Counted from the stretch's first letter, positions 17,242-26,970 are shown. The stretch is 64,000 bases of DNA from Micavibrio sp. UBA6139 (GCA_002423285.1 DIVF01000030.1:1-64000); one strand, 5' to 3'. Program-made: numbers and translations. The notes: generated by a model not told the origin, from the letters alone.

Positions 17242-17617
17242 GGCTTGGCCCCCGTCCTTGTTGTGTACGGTTTGGCGGGGTGTCGGGCAGGTTCAGCGCG
17301 TATTCTGCAATCCGGTCGATTGCGTCATATAATTCGCCGTGGGTATAGCGTTTATCAAGATCCGGAAACGGATCGAGCGACAGCGCGACTGAGCGCAGGA
17401 ACAAGGATAACTGGTCCCAGTCATTGCGGACCAATGTTGTGGGCGTAGTGATTTTATCCTTCAGGACCGCAATATTTTCCGGCGTAAAGGCCCGGAATAA
17501 AAAGCGGTCCACGCTGTCGGGCGCGTTCAAATAAGCCTGCAACGCATCCCCGGCAATCGCCAGATCGCTGGCCCCGGGCAGATTAGGTTGGTTGGTGTTT
17601 GAAGTTTCTTTTGACAC
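17231..17617 (-). CDS. Unknown small protein, partner of the gene at 16270
   Basis: A 128-residue acidic soluble protein, mostly helical after about residue 15, with no recognised motif. The start is a GTG at 17617 with a weak AGGGG upstream. The last codons overlap the following gene by 11 nt, so the two products are probably made together. If the following gene encodes a toxin-like nuclease, this would be the natural candidate for its antitoxin or immunity partner; nothing in the sequence proves that. It lies upstream of rpsB and downstream of ung, outside any known operon. Confidence 0.55.
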   Translation of the reverse strand: MSKETSNTNQPNLPGASDLAIAGDALQAYLNAPDSVDRFLFRAFTPENIAVLKDKITTPTTLVRNDWDQLSLFLRSVALSLDPFPDLDKRYTHGELYDAIDRIAEYALNLPDTPPNRTQQGRGPSHER

Positions 17618-17676
17618 GAATACGCACGACCCCTGTTAACATTCCCATATCATGGAGAAAATTCATTAAATTTTGC

Positions 17677-18351
17677 CTAAGCAACCCAGCGAATTGGCTG
17701 TAATCCATGGCTTTCGAGGTATTCATTCGCCGATTTAAAGTGCCCGCAGCCCAAAAAGCCGCGATGCGCAGATAAGGGCGATGGATGTGTAGATGTTAAA
17801 ACCAAATGTTTGCTGCGGTCAATGAATGCCCCCTTTTTTTGGGCATAGGACCCCCACAGCATAAAGACCACGTGTTCGTGGTGGTCATTCACCGCACGAA
17901 TAACCGCATCAGTAAAACTTTCCCAGCCCTTATTCTGGTGCGACCCGGCACTGTCACGGCGCACGGTCAGTGTTGCATTCAACAACAAAACCCCCTGCTC
18001 CGCCCATGCGGTTAAATCACCGTGGTCGGGGCGTTTGGTGCCGTATTCGGCTTCGAGTTCTTTATAGATGTTCAGCAAGCTGGGCGGCACACGTACACCG
18101 CGACGAACGGAAAACGATAAACCATGGGCCTGATCATCACCGTGATATGGGTCTTGGCCGATTATAACCACGCGCACCTTGTCAAAAGATGTTGTGTTCA
18201 TGGCATTAAAAATATCATCGCCCTTTGGGAAGATGGTCACACCGGATTCTTTTTCCTTGAGCAAAAAGGCTTTTAAATCGTGCATATAGGGCTTATCGAA
18301 TTCCCCGCCGATTTCATTCATCCAGCTTTGGTCGAGTTTCACAGCTATCAT
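17677..18351 (-). CDS. ung: Uracil-DNA glycosylase (family 1)
   Basis: Ung removes uracil from DNA, starting base-excision repair of deaminated cytosine or misincorporated dUMP. The 224 residues carry the water-activating loop VVIIGQDPYHGDDQAHGLSF (catalytic Asp in GQDPYH), LLLNATLTVRR for uracil recognition, and the DNA-intercalation loop TSTHPSPLSAHRGFLGCGHF. Its ATG overlaps the dnaE stop by 1 nt (TAATG), so it is coupled to the replicative polymerase gene. Confidence 0.96.
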   Translation of the reverse strand: MIAVKLDQSWMNEIGGEFDKPYMHDLKAFLLKEKESGVTIFPKGDDIFNAMNTTSFDKVRVVIIGQDPYHGDDQAHGLSFSVRRGVRVPPSLLNIYKELEAEYGTKRPDHGDLTAWAEQGVLLLNATLTVRRDSAGSHQNKGWESFTDAVIRAVNDHHEHVVFMLWGSYAQKKGAFIDRSKHLVLTSTHPSPLSAHRGFLGCGHFKSANEYLESHGLQPIRWVA

Positions 18352-21300
18352 TACAGCTCCTGAATATCGCGCACGCCGGGGGTTTTCATCAGGGCGGATC
18401 GCGCCTGCGGTGAAAATGCATGGGAACCGGGCAATTCGATTTTTGCCATTTCATTGTCATTCAGGCCAATTTCAACAACAACCCGCGCCGGGCCATAACC
18501 TTCGGCGACAAGGAAGTCCTTTAGTTTTTGAACGGCTTCGGGCGCATCCAATGTCACACGCACTTCCTTGATTTTGCCGGACAGGGCAACATCAAGGGGT
18601 TGAATATCCTGTACCATGAAGCGAACCTGATCTTCTTGTGGTTCGGCGGTGGCTTTGAGCAACAATGTTTCACCTTCTTCCAGATAATCCTTGGCCCGCG
18701 CCAGAACTTCGGAAAAGACGATCACTTCAAAAATGCCAGATGAATCCGAAAATTGCAGGAACGCAAATTTATTGCCGGATTTCTGTGACACTTTGATCTG
18801 TTTTTTCAGCAACACCCCGGCCATATTGACTGATGTGGCGAAGGGGCGCTCAGCCAGCATGACTTCCACTTGCGCAATGCTGTAAATATTGAGGCGTTCC
18901 AGCTGTGCGGCCTTGGTATCAAGCGGGTGCGCGGACAGATAGAAACCAACCGCATCAAATTCATGACGCAGCTTTTCCAACTGGTCCCAACCCTGAACCT
19001 TTGGCAATTCAGGCATTGGTGTACCCTCACCCGCCGGGCCACCAAACAAACTCGCCTGCCCCGCCGCCCGTTCCGCCGCCAATGATTGCGCATGGCGCAT
19101 CAACATTTCAGATGCTTCATAAAGCCGCGCGCGATCATCCATGAATGAATCAAACGCCCCGGCGCAGATCAGGTTTTCAAGCTGGCGCTTGTTCATTGCC
19201 CCTTGATCCATACGGCTGACGAAATCAGACAGTGATTTAAATTCACCGCTCGATGCCCGTTCCGATAAAATCTTATCCATCGCCTGTGCGCCAACACCCT
19301 TCAGGGCGGCCAGGGCATAACGGATGGAATCGCCCTCAACAGCGAATAAAACTTCGGACTTGTTGATATCCGGGGGCAGCAGCGGAATGCCCATCTTGTC
19401 CAGATCTTGCTTGAAAATGGCCAGTTTATCAGTGGTGCCAAGATCAAGGGTCATTGATGCTGCAATGAATTCATGCGGATAATTCGCCTTTAACCACCCG
19501 GTCCAATAGGCAATGAGCGCATAGGCAGCAGCGTGCGATTTGTTAAAACCGTAGCCCGCGAATTTATCAATCGTGTCAAAAATTTCAGATGCGCGTTGCG
19601 GTGAAATGCCGGAATGTTCGCCCGCGCCTTTCACAAATTGTTCGCGCTGGACATCCATTTCGGCCTGAATTTTCTTACCCATCGCACGGCGGAGCAAATC
19701 CGCGCCGCCGAGGGAGTAACCCGCCAGAACCTGCGCCGCTTGCATAACCTGTTCCTGATAAACCATGATGCCATAGGTTTCTTCGAGGTAAGGTTGCAGT
19801 TTCGGATGCATATAGTCGGGTTCGACTTTGCCTTCCTTGGTTTCAATATAGCGCGGAATATTATCCATTGGACCCGGACGATAAAGCGCAACCAGCGCGA
19901 TAATATCGCCAAAGCGGTCCGGCTTCATCTTGCGCAGCGTATCGCGCATCCCCGCACTTTCCAGCTGGAACACGCCGACCGTCTTTGCTTCGCTCAGCAT
20001 TTGATAGGTTTTGGCATCATCAAGGGGCACTTGCAGGATATTGATATCCAGACCCTTGGATTTTTTAATCAGCTGAACGGCTTTATGAATGACCGTCATG
20101 GTTTTCAGGCCCAAAAAGTCGAACTTCACCAGCCCTGCGGCCTCAACATATTTCATGTTGAACTGCGTGACGGCCATATCGGATGACGGATCACGGTAAA
20201 GCGGCAATAAATTCTGTAATGGACGATCCCCAATGACAACACCCGCCGCGTGGGTTGAGGCGTGACGGTTTAACCCTTCCAACTGCAAACCGATATCGAT
20301 CAATTTGGCCGTGGTATCATCCTTATCGCGTTCACCGCGCAGATCGGCATCGGCTTCTAACGCTTCTTCCAGTGTCACCGGGGCAGCAGGGTTGTTGGGG
20401 ATCATCTTACAAATCCGGTCAACCTGACCATAGGGCATCTGCAAGACACGGCCCACATCGCGCAGCACCGCGCGGGCCTTTAACTGACCGAAGGTGATAA
20501 TCTGGGCAACGTGGTCATTGCCGTAGCGTTGCTGGACATAGCGGATCACTTCATCGCGGCGATCCTGACAGAAATCGACGTCAAAATCGGGCATGGAAAC
20601 CCGTTCCGGGTTCAAGAACCGTTCGAATAGCAAATTGAATTGCAACGGATCAAGGTCGGTAATCATCAAAACCCACGCAACAACCGAACCCGCCCCCGAA
20701 CCCCGTCCGGGACCAACCGGAATATCGTGATCCTTCGCCCATTTGATAAAGTCAGAAACGATCAGGAAGTAACCGGGGAAGCCCATATCGATGATGGTCT
20801 TCAGTTCAAATTCAAGCCGTTCGCGATAGGGTTTTGCAATGGCTTCGCGGTCGCAGCCTTCCGTGTAAACAAAGTTTTCTAAACGCCATTCAAGGCCCTC
20901 AAGCGACTGCGCACGCAGTTCTTCAACCTCATCGCGCCCGGATTCACTTTTGAACGGCGGCAAAATCGGATCGATTGATTTCAACAGGAAATGGCAACGC
21001 CGCGCGATGTTAACGGTGTTTTCAATCGCCTCGGGCAAGTCGGAGAAAAGTTCCGCCATTTCTTCTGCGGATTTGAAATAGTGCTCTGGGGTGACGCGGC
21101 GGCGGTCAGCTTCCGTAATATAGCGACCCTCTGCAATACACAGCAGCGCATCATGCGCTTCATACATCTTACGGGCCGCGAAATAGCAATCATTGGTCGC
21201 CACAAGCGGAATATTGTGTTTATAGGCTAAATCCAGCAGCGCTTCTTCAACGCGGTTTTCATCGGCCCAATCATGGCGTTGCAATTCAATATAAAGGCGG

Positions 21301-21782
21301 TCGCCGAAGTTTTTCTTCAGGCGTTTCAGCGCGTCTTCGGCTGGCTTATCCTGATTGTGCAGCAAGTATTGAGAGATTGGCCCCTTCAACCCGCCGCTCA
21401 GGCAGATCAGACCGCCGGAAAGATCATTCAAATCATCCCATTCAATATGCGGCAGCGCGGGTGGATCAACTTCCAAATGCGCCTTACTGACCAGCGCACA
21501 GAGATTGCGGTATCCGGCATCCGATTGCGCCAGCAGGACGATCTGATGCCCCTCGACCCCCAGTTGAATTTGACAGCCGATAATGGGTTGAATGCCGGCC
21601 TTGGCGGCTGCGCCCGCAAATTCCAACGCCCCGAACAAATTGCCCGTGTCGGTGACGGCCACGGCTGGCATATTTTCATTCTGGCACAGGCGCAAAAGAT
21701 CCTTGATCTTAATTGCACCCTCCGCCAGTGAATAGGCGGAGTGTGTGTGCAGATGAACGAATGTTGGGGCGGCTTTGGGCAT
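18351..21782 (-). CDS. dnaE: DNA polymerase III alpha subunit
   Basis: DnaE is the catalytic subunit of the replicase. At 1143 residues it has the normal order. First is an N-terminal PHP domain (FVHLHTHSAYSLAEGAIKI at 8-26). The palm follows with GPGRGSGAGSVVAW and the catalytic PDFDVDFCQDRRDEV. The finger and tandem HhH part contains GYGFNKSHAAAYALIAYWT. Last come an OB fold (VNMAGVLLKKQIKVSQKSGN region) and a C-terminal tau-binding part. It lies 38 nt after lolD and is followed by ung in the same direction. Confidence 0.97.
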   Translation of the reverse strand: MPKAAPTFVHLHTHSAYSLAEGAIKIKDLLRLCQNENMPAVAVTDTGNLFGALEFAGAAAKAGIQPIIGCQIQLGVEGHQIVLLAQSDAGYRNLCALVSKAHLEVDPPALPHIEWDDLNDLSGGLICLSGGLKGPISQYLLHNQDKPAEDALKRLKKNFGDRLYIELQRHDWADENRVEEALLDLAYKHNIPLVATNDCYFAARKMYEAHDALLCIAEGRYITEADRRRVTPEHYFKSAEEMAELFSDLPEAIENTVNIARRCHFLLKSIDPILPPFKSESGRDEVEELRAQSLEGLEWRLENFVYTEGCDREAIAKPYRERLEFELKTIIDMGFPGYFLIVSDFIKWAKDHDIPVGPGRGSGAGSVVAWVLMITDLDPLQFNLLFERFLNPERVSMPDFDVDFCQDRRDEVIRYVQQRYGNDHVAQIITFGQLKARAVLRDVGRVLQMPYGQVDRICKMIPNNPAAPVTLEEALEADADLRGERDKDDTTAKLIDIGLQLEGLNRHASTHAAGVVIGDRPLQNLLPLYRDPSSDMAVTQFNMKYVEAAGLVKFDFLGLKTMTVIHKAVQLIKKSKGLDINILQVPLDDAKTYQMLSEAKTVGVFQLESAGMRDTLRKMKPDRFGDIIALVALYRPGPMDNIPRYIETKEGKVEPDYMHPKLQPYLEETYGIMVYQEQVMQAAQVLAGYSLGGADLLRRAMGKKIQAEMDVQREQFVKGAGEHSGISPQRASEIFDTIDKFAGYGFNKSHAAAYALIAYWTGWLKANYPHEFIAASMTLDLGTTDKLAIFKQDLDKMGIPLLPPDINKSEVLFAVEGDSIRYALAALKGVGAQAMDKILSERASSGEFKSLSDFVSRMDQGAMNKRQLENLICAGAFDSFMDDRARLYEASEMLMRHAQSLAAERAAGQASLFGGPAGEGTPMPELPKVQGWDQLEKLRHEFDAVGFYLSAHPLDTKAAQLERLNIYSIAQVEVMLAERPFATSVNMAGVLLKKQIKVSQKSGNKFAFLQFSDSSGIFEVIVFSEVLARAKDYLEEGETLLLKATAEPQEDQVRFMVQDIQPLDVALSGKIKEVRVTLDAPEAVQKLKDFLVAEGYGPARVVVEIGLNDNEMAKIELPGSHAFSPQARSALMKTPGVRDIQEL

Positions 21783-21820
21783 GCGGCCATCTTAGCCGGA
21801 TGGGCGCGGGTTTTAAACCC

Positions 21821-22501
21821 TCAATACGAAACTAATTGCCCGTTTTTCATCTCTAAAACGCGGTCCATCTGGTCCGCTAGATCAAGGTTGTGGGTGGCTA
21901 TTAACATGCCAATACCACTGGACCGGACCAATTCAATTAACATTTCAAAGACATGGGCGGAAGTGGTTGGGTCAAGGTTCCCGGTCGGTTCATCAGCCAG
22001 TAACAGGCGCGGTTTATTGGCAATGGCGCGGGCAATGGCGACGCGTTGCTGCTCACCCCCGGAAAGACGGGCCGGACGGTGATCGAGACGTGCACCAAGA
22101 CCCAATGCACCGAGAAGTTTCGTGGCGCGTTCCTTGGCTTCCTTCTTTGACTTCCCGGCAACCATCTGTGGCAAGACCACATTTTCAAGGGCGGAGAATT
22201 CAGGCAGCAAATTATGAAACTGATAAATGAAGCCGATTGTATCACGGCGCATGGCGGTACGGGCCACCTCATCCAGACCCGTGGCTTCACGGTCATCAAT
22301 CATGATCTTGCCGGATGTTGGCGTATCGAGCAGGCCAATCATTTGCAGCAAAGTCGACTTCCCCGCGCCGCTGGGGCCAACAAGGGCAACGATTTCCCCG
22401 GCCTCAATGCTCATATTCAAGCCACGGAAAATATTGAGGTCCTGCCCCGCCTGATGGAAGGTTTTTTCGAGGTTTTCAACGCGCAAAAGATGGTTACTCA
22501 T
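21821..22501 (-). CDS. lolD: Lipoprotein-releasing ABC transporter ATPase LolD
   Basis: LolD powers extraction of outer-membrane lipoproteins from the inner membrane and their handover to LolA. I place the start at the ATG at 22501 (MSNHLLRVENLEKTF); the frame is open 35 codons further, but only as an extension into lolC. The 226 residues show Walker A GPSGAGKST, the Q-loop region IYQFHNLLPEF, signature LSGGEQQR, Walker B LLLADEPTGNLD and the THN switch. It overlaps lolC by 8 nt. Confidence 0.94.
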   Translation of the reverse strand: MSNHLLRVENLEKTFHQAGQDLNIFRGLNMSIEAGEIVALVGPSGAGKSTLLQMIGLLDTPTSGKIMIDDREATGLDEVARTAMRRDTIGFIYQFHNLLPEFSALENVVLPQMVAGKSKKEAKERATKLLGALGLGARLDHRPARLSGGEQQRVAIARAIANKPRLLLADEPTGNLDPTTSAHVFEMLIELVRSSGIGMLIATHNLDLADQMDRVLEMKNGQLVSY

Positions 22502-23735
22502 AGCGCAAAGCCTCCACCGGATCGAGACGCGCCGCACGCCATGCCGGGTACAATGTTGCCCCCACCGACAGAACAACAGCAATCGCAACAATCGCCACGA
22601 CTTCATGCCAATTCACAACGGCAGGCAGTTTCGACAGGAAATAGATTTCTTCAGAGAACAATTCCGTATTGGTCAGGTTCTGCAAAAACTGGCGGATCGA
22701 TTCAATGTTCAGCGCAAAAGTAATGCCGATCAACGCGCCGACAAATGTCCCAGCCAGCCCAATCGTCGCCCCGGTCAGCACAAAGATTTTCATCATGCTG
22801 CGCCGTGTTGCCCCCATGGTCCGCAACACTGCAATATCGCGCCCTTTATCCTTCACCAGCATAATCATCGATGAAATGATGTTAAAGGCCGCAACAATGA
22901 TAATCAGCGTCAGGATCAGGAACATGACGTTGCGTTCCACCTGTAGCGCGTTAAAGAAGCTGGTATTGGTGTTTTGCCATTGGTGAACATCCGCCCGCCC
23001 CTGCACCACCGGGGTCATCAGCGATACGATTTTGCGCATATCCTGCGGCGAATTGGTAATGACCTCCAATGAATTAACGGCGGTTTCCAGTTGGAAGAAA
23101 ATTTGTGCTGCTTCAAGCGGTACAAAGATAAAGCTGCTGTCATATTCATACATGCCAACATCAAAGATGACCGCCACGGTAAAGGCGCGGCTGCGCGGGA
23201 TGGTTCCAAACGGGCTGGCTTTGCCCTTGGGTGAGATCAGAGTGATATTGTCCCCGATCCGCAGTTTCAACTTATCCGCCATGATGCGGCCAATGGCGAC
23301 ATTGGTTCCGCTAAAATCGGCAACACTGCCTTCCTTAATCGAGGTCGAAACGATTGGCTTCTTCGCGAAATCGTCCTGCGTTATGCCGCGCACCAAGGCA
23401 CCATTGGCATAACCGTTCAGCGACATCAGCACTTGCGCTTCAATGACCGGGGCGACAGACACAACACCCGGAACATCGCCCACGCGCAAACGCAGGGCTT
23501 CATAATCATATAACGGGCCATTGGCCGCATAAACATTGATATGGCCGTTCAGGCCCAGAATGCGGGTGATCAGTTCCTGACGAAACCCGTTCATCACCGA
23601 CATGACGATAATCAATGTCGCCACACCCAGCATAATGCCAAGGAAGGAAAACCCGGCAATGACCGACACAAAACCTTCCGCCTTGCGCGCCCGCAAATAC
23701 CGTCCGGCCATCATTCGTTCAAAGGGGGAAAACAT
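22494..23735 (-). CDS. lolC: Lipoprotein-releasing permease LolC/LolE family
   Basis: This is the membrane partner of LolD. The 413 residues have one N-terminal membrane helix (about 25-50, GFSFLGIMLGVATLIIVMSV). A large periplasmic MacB-type domain follows, to about 270, then three C-terminal helices with FxxRT-like coupling region DIAVLRTMGATRRSMMKIF. Only one permease gene is present beside lolD, as is usual in alphaproteobacteria, where a single hybrid protein replaces the LolC/LolE pair. Confidence 0.92.
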   Translation of the reverse strand: MFSPFERMMAGRYLRARKAEGFVSVIAGFSFLGIMLGVATLIIVMSVMNGFRQELITRILGLNGHINVYAANGPLYDYEALRLRVGDVPGVVSVAPVIEAQVLMSLNGYANGALVRGITQDDFAKKPIVSTSIKEGSVADFSGTNVAIGRIMADKLKLRIGDNITLISPKGKASPFGTIPRSRAFTVAVIFDVGMYEYDSSFIFVPLEAAQIFFQLETAVNSLEVITNSPQDMRKIVSLMTPVVQGRADVHQWQNTNTSFFNALQVERNVMFLILTLIIIVAAFNIISSMIMLVKDKGRDIAVLRTMGATRRSMMKIFVLTGATIGLAGTFVGALIGITFALNIESIRQFLQNLTNTELFSEEIYFLSKLPAVVNWHEVVAIVAIAVVLSVGATLYPAWRAARLDPVEALRYE

Positions 23736-23746
23736 ACTTTATAACT

Positions 23747-24304
23747 CTATGGTTGCGGCGGTTTTGGCTGGGGGCCGGTTGAGTATTGGATACGTGTTTG
23801 CAGATCATGCTGGCGCGCCTGAAGCTGCGCAATAAGATCATCATGTGCAATATCCAACGCCAGACAATTGCTGGGGCCGAAATACGCAGCACGTTTTTGG
23901 GCGCGGTCAATCGCGTATGGAATTTTCCATGACTGGCTGATCATTTCGCCTCTCTCGGTGACATCCGATTGGGAGAACGCTTCCTCCAGCTCCATATAGC
24001 TTACGGTCTTCAGGATACGGGTCAGTTCAGGTGACAGCTTGTATGGTGTACCACCGCCATTAATGTTGGCAGAAAAATCGGTCCAGCCTGTTGAAAGCGC
24101 CTGCAAGGGCTGGCTGAATTTATCATGAGCCTCTTGTGATACGCGACCAAGGACGCCAACCAGCATGCCAATAATGCCCTCACACCGGAATAGGCCGGGG
24201 TTATGATCCTGCATGATGAGGAGAACTTGCTGCGCCATACCAATCCGGTAGGAACTGCCCAGCTCATCCATCAACACTTCAATATCAGGATCATTAGCAT
24301 TCAT
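23747..24304 (-). CDS. Unknown protein between proS and lolC
   Basis: A 185-residue soluble protein, largely helical, with no signal peptide or motif I recognise. The start is taken at the ATG at 24304, 1 nt after the proS stop (TAATATG), because the 24 codons before it lie inside proS. It has a helical first half (VLLIMQDHNPGLFRCEGIIG), a short Gly-rich turn NINGGGTPYKL, and a Pro/Gln-rich tail. Tight spacing to proS and 11 nt to lolC place it in the operon. No function is proposed. Confidence 0.7.
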   Translation of the reverse strand: MNANDPDIEVLMDELGSSYRIGMAQQVLLIMQDHNPGLFRCEGIIGMLVGVLGRVSQEAHDKFSQPLQALSTGWTDFSANINGGGTPYKLSPELTRILKTVSYMELEEAFSQSDVTERGEMISQSWKIPYAIDRAQKRAAYFGPSNCLALDIAHDDLIAQLQARQHDLQTRIQYSTGPQPKPPQP

Positions 24305-24305
24305 A

Positions 24306-25784
24306 TTAATATGACTTTCCAATGATAACTTTTTTACCATGATCTTCATAAGGCAGGCAGCGTGAAGACAGACCAAATTCTTTCTTGATCGCCTGATAAT
24401 CAGGATTGTCGATCAAGCCAGTATCAATCTTGCAGAACCCAACACCATCAGCCTTGTAGAAATCACGAATTTCTTCAATCGAGTTCACGTTGAAGATATG
24501 ATCATCACGGAATTTTCTGGACCGTTCCAGCATATCAGCCTGCATCTTGTCCAAAACGGACTGAACGGTGCCGAGGAATTCATCGACTGTAACAACAGCC
24601 TTTGAATCCTTGCCCAGATCGCGGCGGACATAGCTGAGTTTGCCTTCATCCATTTCGCGCTGGCCGATTTCTACACGCAGCGGAATACCCTTTTTAATCG
24701 CTGACCACATTTTGTCGGAAGAACGTGCATCAGTGATATCCAGATGAACGCGGATGCCTTTTGCTTTCAGCTGCGCGGCCAATTGCTTGCAATGTTCAAT
24801 CACGGCACTGCCGTCATCTTTTACGATTGGAATGATGGCGATTTGTTGTGGTGCCAGTTTCGGCGGCATGATCATGCCATCATCATCAGCATGGCTCATA
24901 ATCAGCCCACCGATGGAGCGTGTGGACAGGCCCCATGATGTTGTGTGGCAATGATGCATCTGGGTATCGACACCCTGATACTGGATATTGAAAGATTTGG
25001 AGAAATGCTGGCCCAGATTGTGGCTGGTGCAAGCCTGTAACGCTTTACCATCTTGCATCATCGCTTCAATGGTATAACTGTGATCAGCACCGGGGAAACG
25101 CTCATCGGCGGTTTTCTCGCCGCGAATACCGGCAATCGCGAAGAAATCTTCATACAGCGAATTATAGACATCCAGCATCTTGATCGCGTCCTGATGCGCT
25201 TCATCGGCTGTCGCAAAGGCGTTATGCCCTTCCTGCCACAGAAATTCGGATGTACGCAGGAACATGCGCGTGCGCATTTCCCAACGCATGACGTTCGCCC
25301 ATTGGTTCAACAGCAAAGGCAGATCGCGGTAGGATTGCACCCATTTCGCCATCGAGTCACCAATGATGGTTTCCGATGTCGGACGAATGATGAAGGGTTC
25401 TTCTAACTTTGAATCCGGTGCCGGAATCAAACCACCATTGGGGCCCTTCTCAAGGCGGTGGTGCGTGACAACGGCGCATTCTTTCGCAAATCCTTCGATG
25501 TGGTCGGCTTCACGGCTGATAAAGCTCAGTGGAATAAGCAATGGGAAGTAAGCATTCTGCACGCCTTCGGCCTTGATTTTATCATCAAGGGCACGCTGCA
25601 CGTTTTCCCACAGGGCGTAACCATACGGCTTAATCACCATGCAACCGCGAACCGGGGCGTTTTCCGCCAGATCAGCAGCCTTAATGACGTTTTGATACCA
25701 GTCGGGGAAGTTTTCTTCCCGTGTTGGTGTAATAGCCGTTCTGGCCTTTGGCGCTGATTTCGCCTGTGCCTGTGTATTGCTCAT
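24306..25784 (-). CDS. proS: Prolyl-tRNA synthetase, archaeal/eukaryotic-like type
   Basis: Charges tRNA-Pro. The 492 residues are a class II synthetase: motif 2 region RPTSETIIGDSMAKWVQSYR with RWEMRTRMFLR, and motif 3 region with GLSTRSIGGLIMSHADDDG. An anticodon domain follows, then an extra C-terminal domain ending in a terminal Tyr (GKSY). The extra C-terminal domain, the final Tyr and the lack of the large editing insertion mark the form found in archaea, eukaryotes and some bacteria such as Thermus. The shorter bacterial type is expected in alphaproteobacteria. Position between DUF1467 and lolC is nevertheless the usual alphaproteobacterial place for proS, which suggests replacement in situ. 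Confidence 0.93.
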   Translation of the reverse strand: MSNTQAQAKSAPKARTAITPTREENFPDWYQNVIKAADLAENAPVRGCMVIKPYGYALWENVQRALDDKIKAEGVQNAYFPLLIPLSFISREADHIEGFAKECAVVTHHRLEKGPNGGLIPAPDSKLEEPFIIRPTSETIIGDSMAKWVQSYRDLPLLLNQWANVMRWEMRTRMFLRTSEFLWQEGHNAFATADEAHQDAIKMLDVYNSLYEDFFAIAGIRGEKTADERFPGADHSYTIEAMMQDGKALQACTSHNLGQHFSKSFNIQYQGVDTQMHHCHTTSWGLSTRSIGGLIMSHADDDGMIMPPKLAPQQIAIIPIVKDDGSAVIEHCKQLAAQLKAKGIRVHLDITDARSSDKMWSAIKKGIPLRVEIGQREMDEGKLSYVRRDLGKDSKAVVTVDEFLGTVQSVLDKMQADMLERSRKFRDDHIFNVNSIEEIRDFYKADGVGFCKIDTGLIDNPDYQAIKKEFGLSSRCLPYEDHGKKVIIGKSY

Positions 25785-25813
25785 TCTATTGATCCTTTAA
25801 AGTAAGGGGGAGC

Positions 25814-26704
25814 TTACTGCGCTCCGCCCGACAACATTCCACCATTCGCGTCATTGTTCATTGGCGCAGGAGCCGGAGGTGTTGGCTCTGGCTCGCCAGA
25901 CAATGGATCAACCGGTGGACGCGGAACCATGCCGCCTTCGGTCGGGGAAACGATTCCGCTATCAGCTGGTGCGCTGAGTGTCGGTTCAGGTTCAACCGCG
26001 CCGCCCATCACTGGTGCTGGTGCTGGGGCTGGAACGATTGGCGCTGCTACTTCTGGTGCAGGAGCCGGAGCAATTGGTGCGGCAGCTTCAGGCGCAGGTG
26101 CTGCTTCTGGAGCCGTGACTGTTGGTTGCAGAACTTGCGGTGCGGGTTCTGGTGCTTCCACTTCTGGGGCTGGTGCAGCTTCAACGGCTGGCGCGTCAAT
26201 TGCAGGTGCGTCAGCAGCAACCGGTGCGACTGGCTCAGATGGTTTCACAACAGCCTTTTTCTTGACCTTTGGCGCGTCTTTTGTTTTCAGCGCAGCGGCT
26301 TTTTGTTTTTCGATGTTATTGCACATGGCCGTTGTCGGCGCGGTCAGATCCTTGCCATTGATGACAACTTTGCCATCCGGGGAGACTTCCACCAGGCCAA
26401 CATTTGCTTCCAGTTTTGCACCGTCTGGCATGACTTCGTTCAGGCGTTGCGCCAGATCGATATCCAGTGGAATGCGCAAAGTTTGTTTCAGCGCAGGCAC
26501 GGTCATTTGTTCAGAAACATCAGCGGAAACAACAGGCTTACCCGTTGCATCAACACCCGGTTTATAAGCCGCATCACCAGCAGCCGCGTCATAATTCGCG
26601 CGCACGGAACACAGCACCGATGGGTTTGCCATCGCCGGTACGGCCGCCATGACAATGGTCAGGCAGGAAGCTGTCATCAGAATTTTTTTCATTGTTTTAG
26701 TCAT
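25814..26704 (-). CDS. Secreted Pro/Ala-rich protein of unknown function
   Basis: A 296-residue protein with a signal peptide (about 1-27, ending VPAMA). A small folded part follows (28-130), with two Cys (positions 32 and 128) and a beta-rich VGLVEVSPDGKVVINGKDL. The rest, from about 140, is a long low-complexity tail of Ala, Pro and Glu (repeats like PAPEAAAPIAPAPAPEV). Such tails span the periplasm or cell wall in other proteins. The ATG overlaps the DUF1467 stop by 4 nt (ATGA). I do not recognise the folded part. Confidence 0.75.
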   Translation of the reverse strand: MTKTMKKILMTASCLTIVMAAVPAMANPSVLCSVRANYDAAAGDAAYKPGVDATGKPVVSADVSEQMTVPALKQTLRIPLDIDLAQRLNEVMPDGAKLEANVGLVEVSPDGKVVINGKDLTAPTTAMCNNIEKQKAAALKTKDAPKVKKKAVVKPSEPVAPVAADAPAIDAPAVEAAPAPEVEAPEPAPQVLQPTVTAPEAAPAPEAAAPIAPAPAPEVAAPIVPAPAPAPVMGGAVEPEPTLSAPADSGIVSPTEGGMVPRPPVDPLSGEPEPTPPAPAPMNNDANGGMLSGGAQ

Positions 26705-26970
26705 AGTGCGTTGTCCTCTCGCATCATTTGCATCGCGATTGCGCGATAATCAATAAATCCTTGGTCGATCAGAAGATAAACGACGAGCCATAAAAACCCG
26801 GCAATCACACTGGTCGCAACAAACTTGACGCCTAAATTAGGCGCTTTTGGGGCACTGGTTGCATGACCTGTGCGTGGGTTTCTGGGCGGCCGACTCTTCC
26901 ACGGCAGCACTGTAAACAGGACGACCCACCAGATCAACAAATAGACAACAATTCCAGAAAACCAATTCAT
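26701..26970 (-). CDS. DUF1467 family membrane protein
   Basis: An 89-residue protein with two membrane helices (about 5-23 and 48-70). The first is FSGIVVYLLIWWVVLFTVLP, followed by a Pro/Arg-rich hydrophilic loop with a GHATSAPKAPNLG stretch. That layout, plus the place between rnj and proS, matches the alphaproteobacterial DUF1467 family (PF07330). No function is established for the family. The gene follows rnj by 30 nt and overlaps the next gene by 4 nt. Confidence 0.8.
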   Translation of the reverse strand: MNWFSGIVVYLLIWWVVLFTVLPWKSRPPRNPRTGHATSAPKAPNLGVKFVATSVIAGFLWLVVYLLIDQGFIDYRAIAMQMMREDNAL

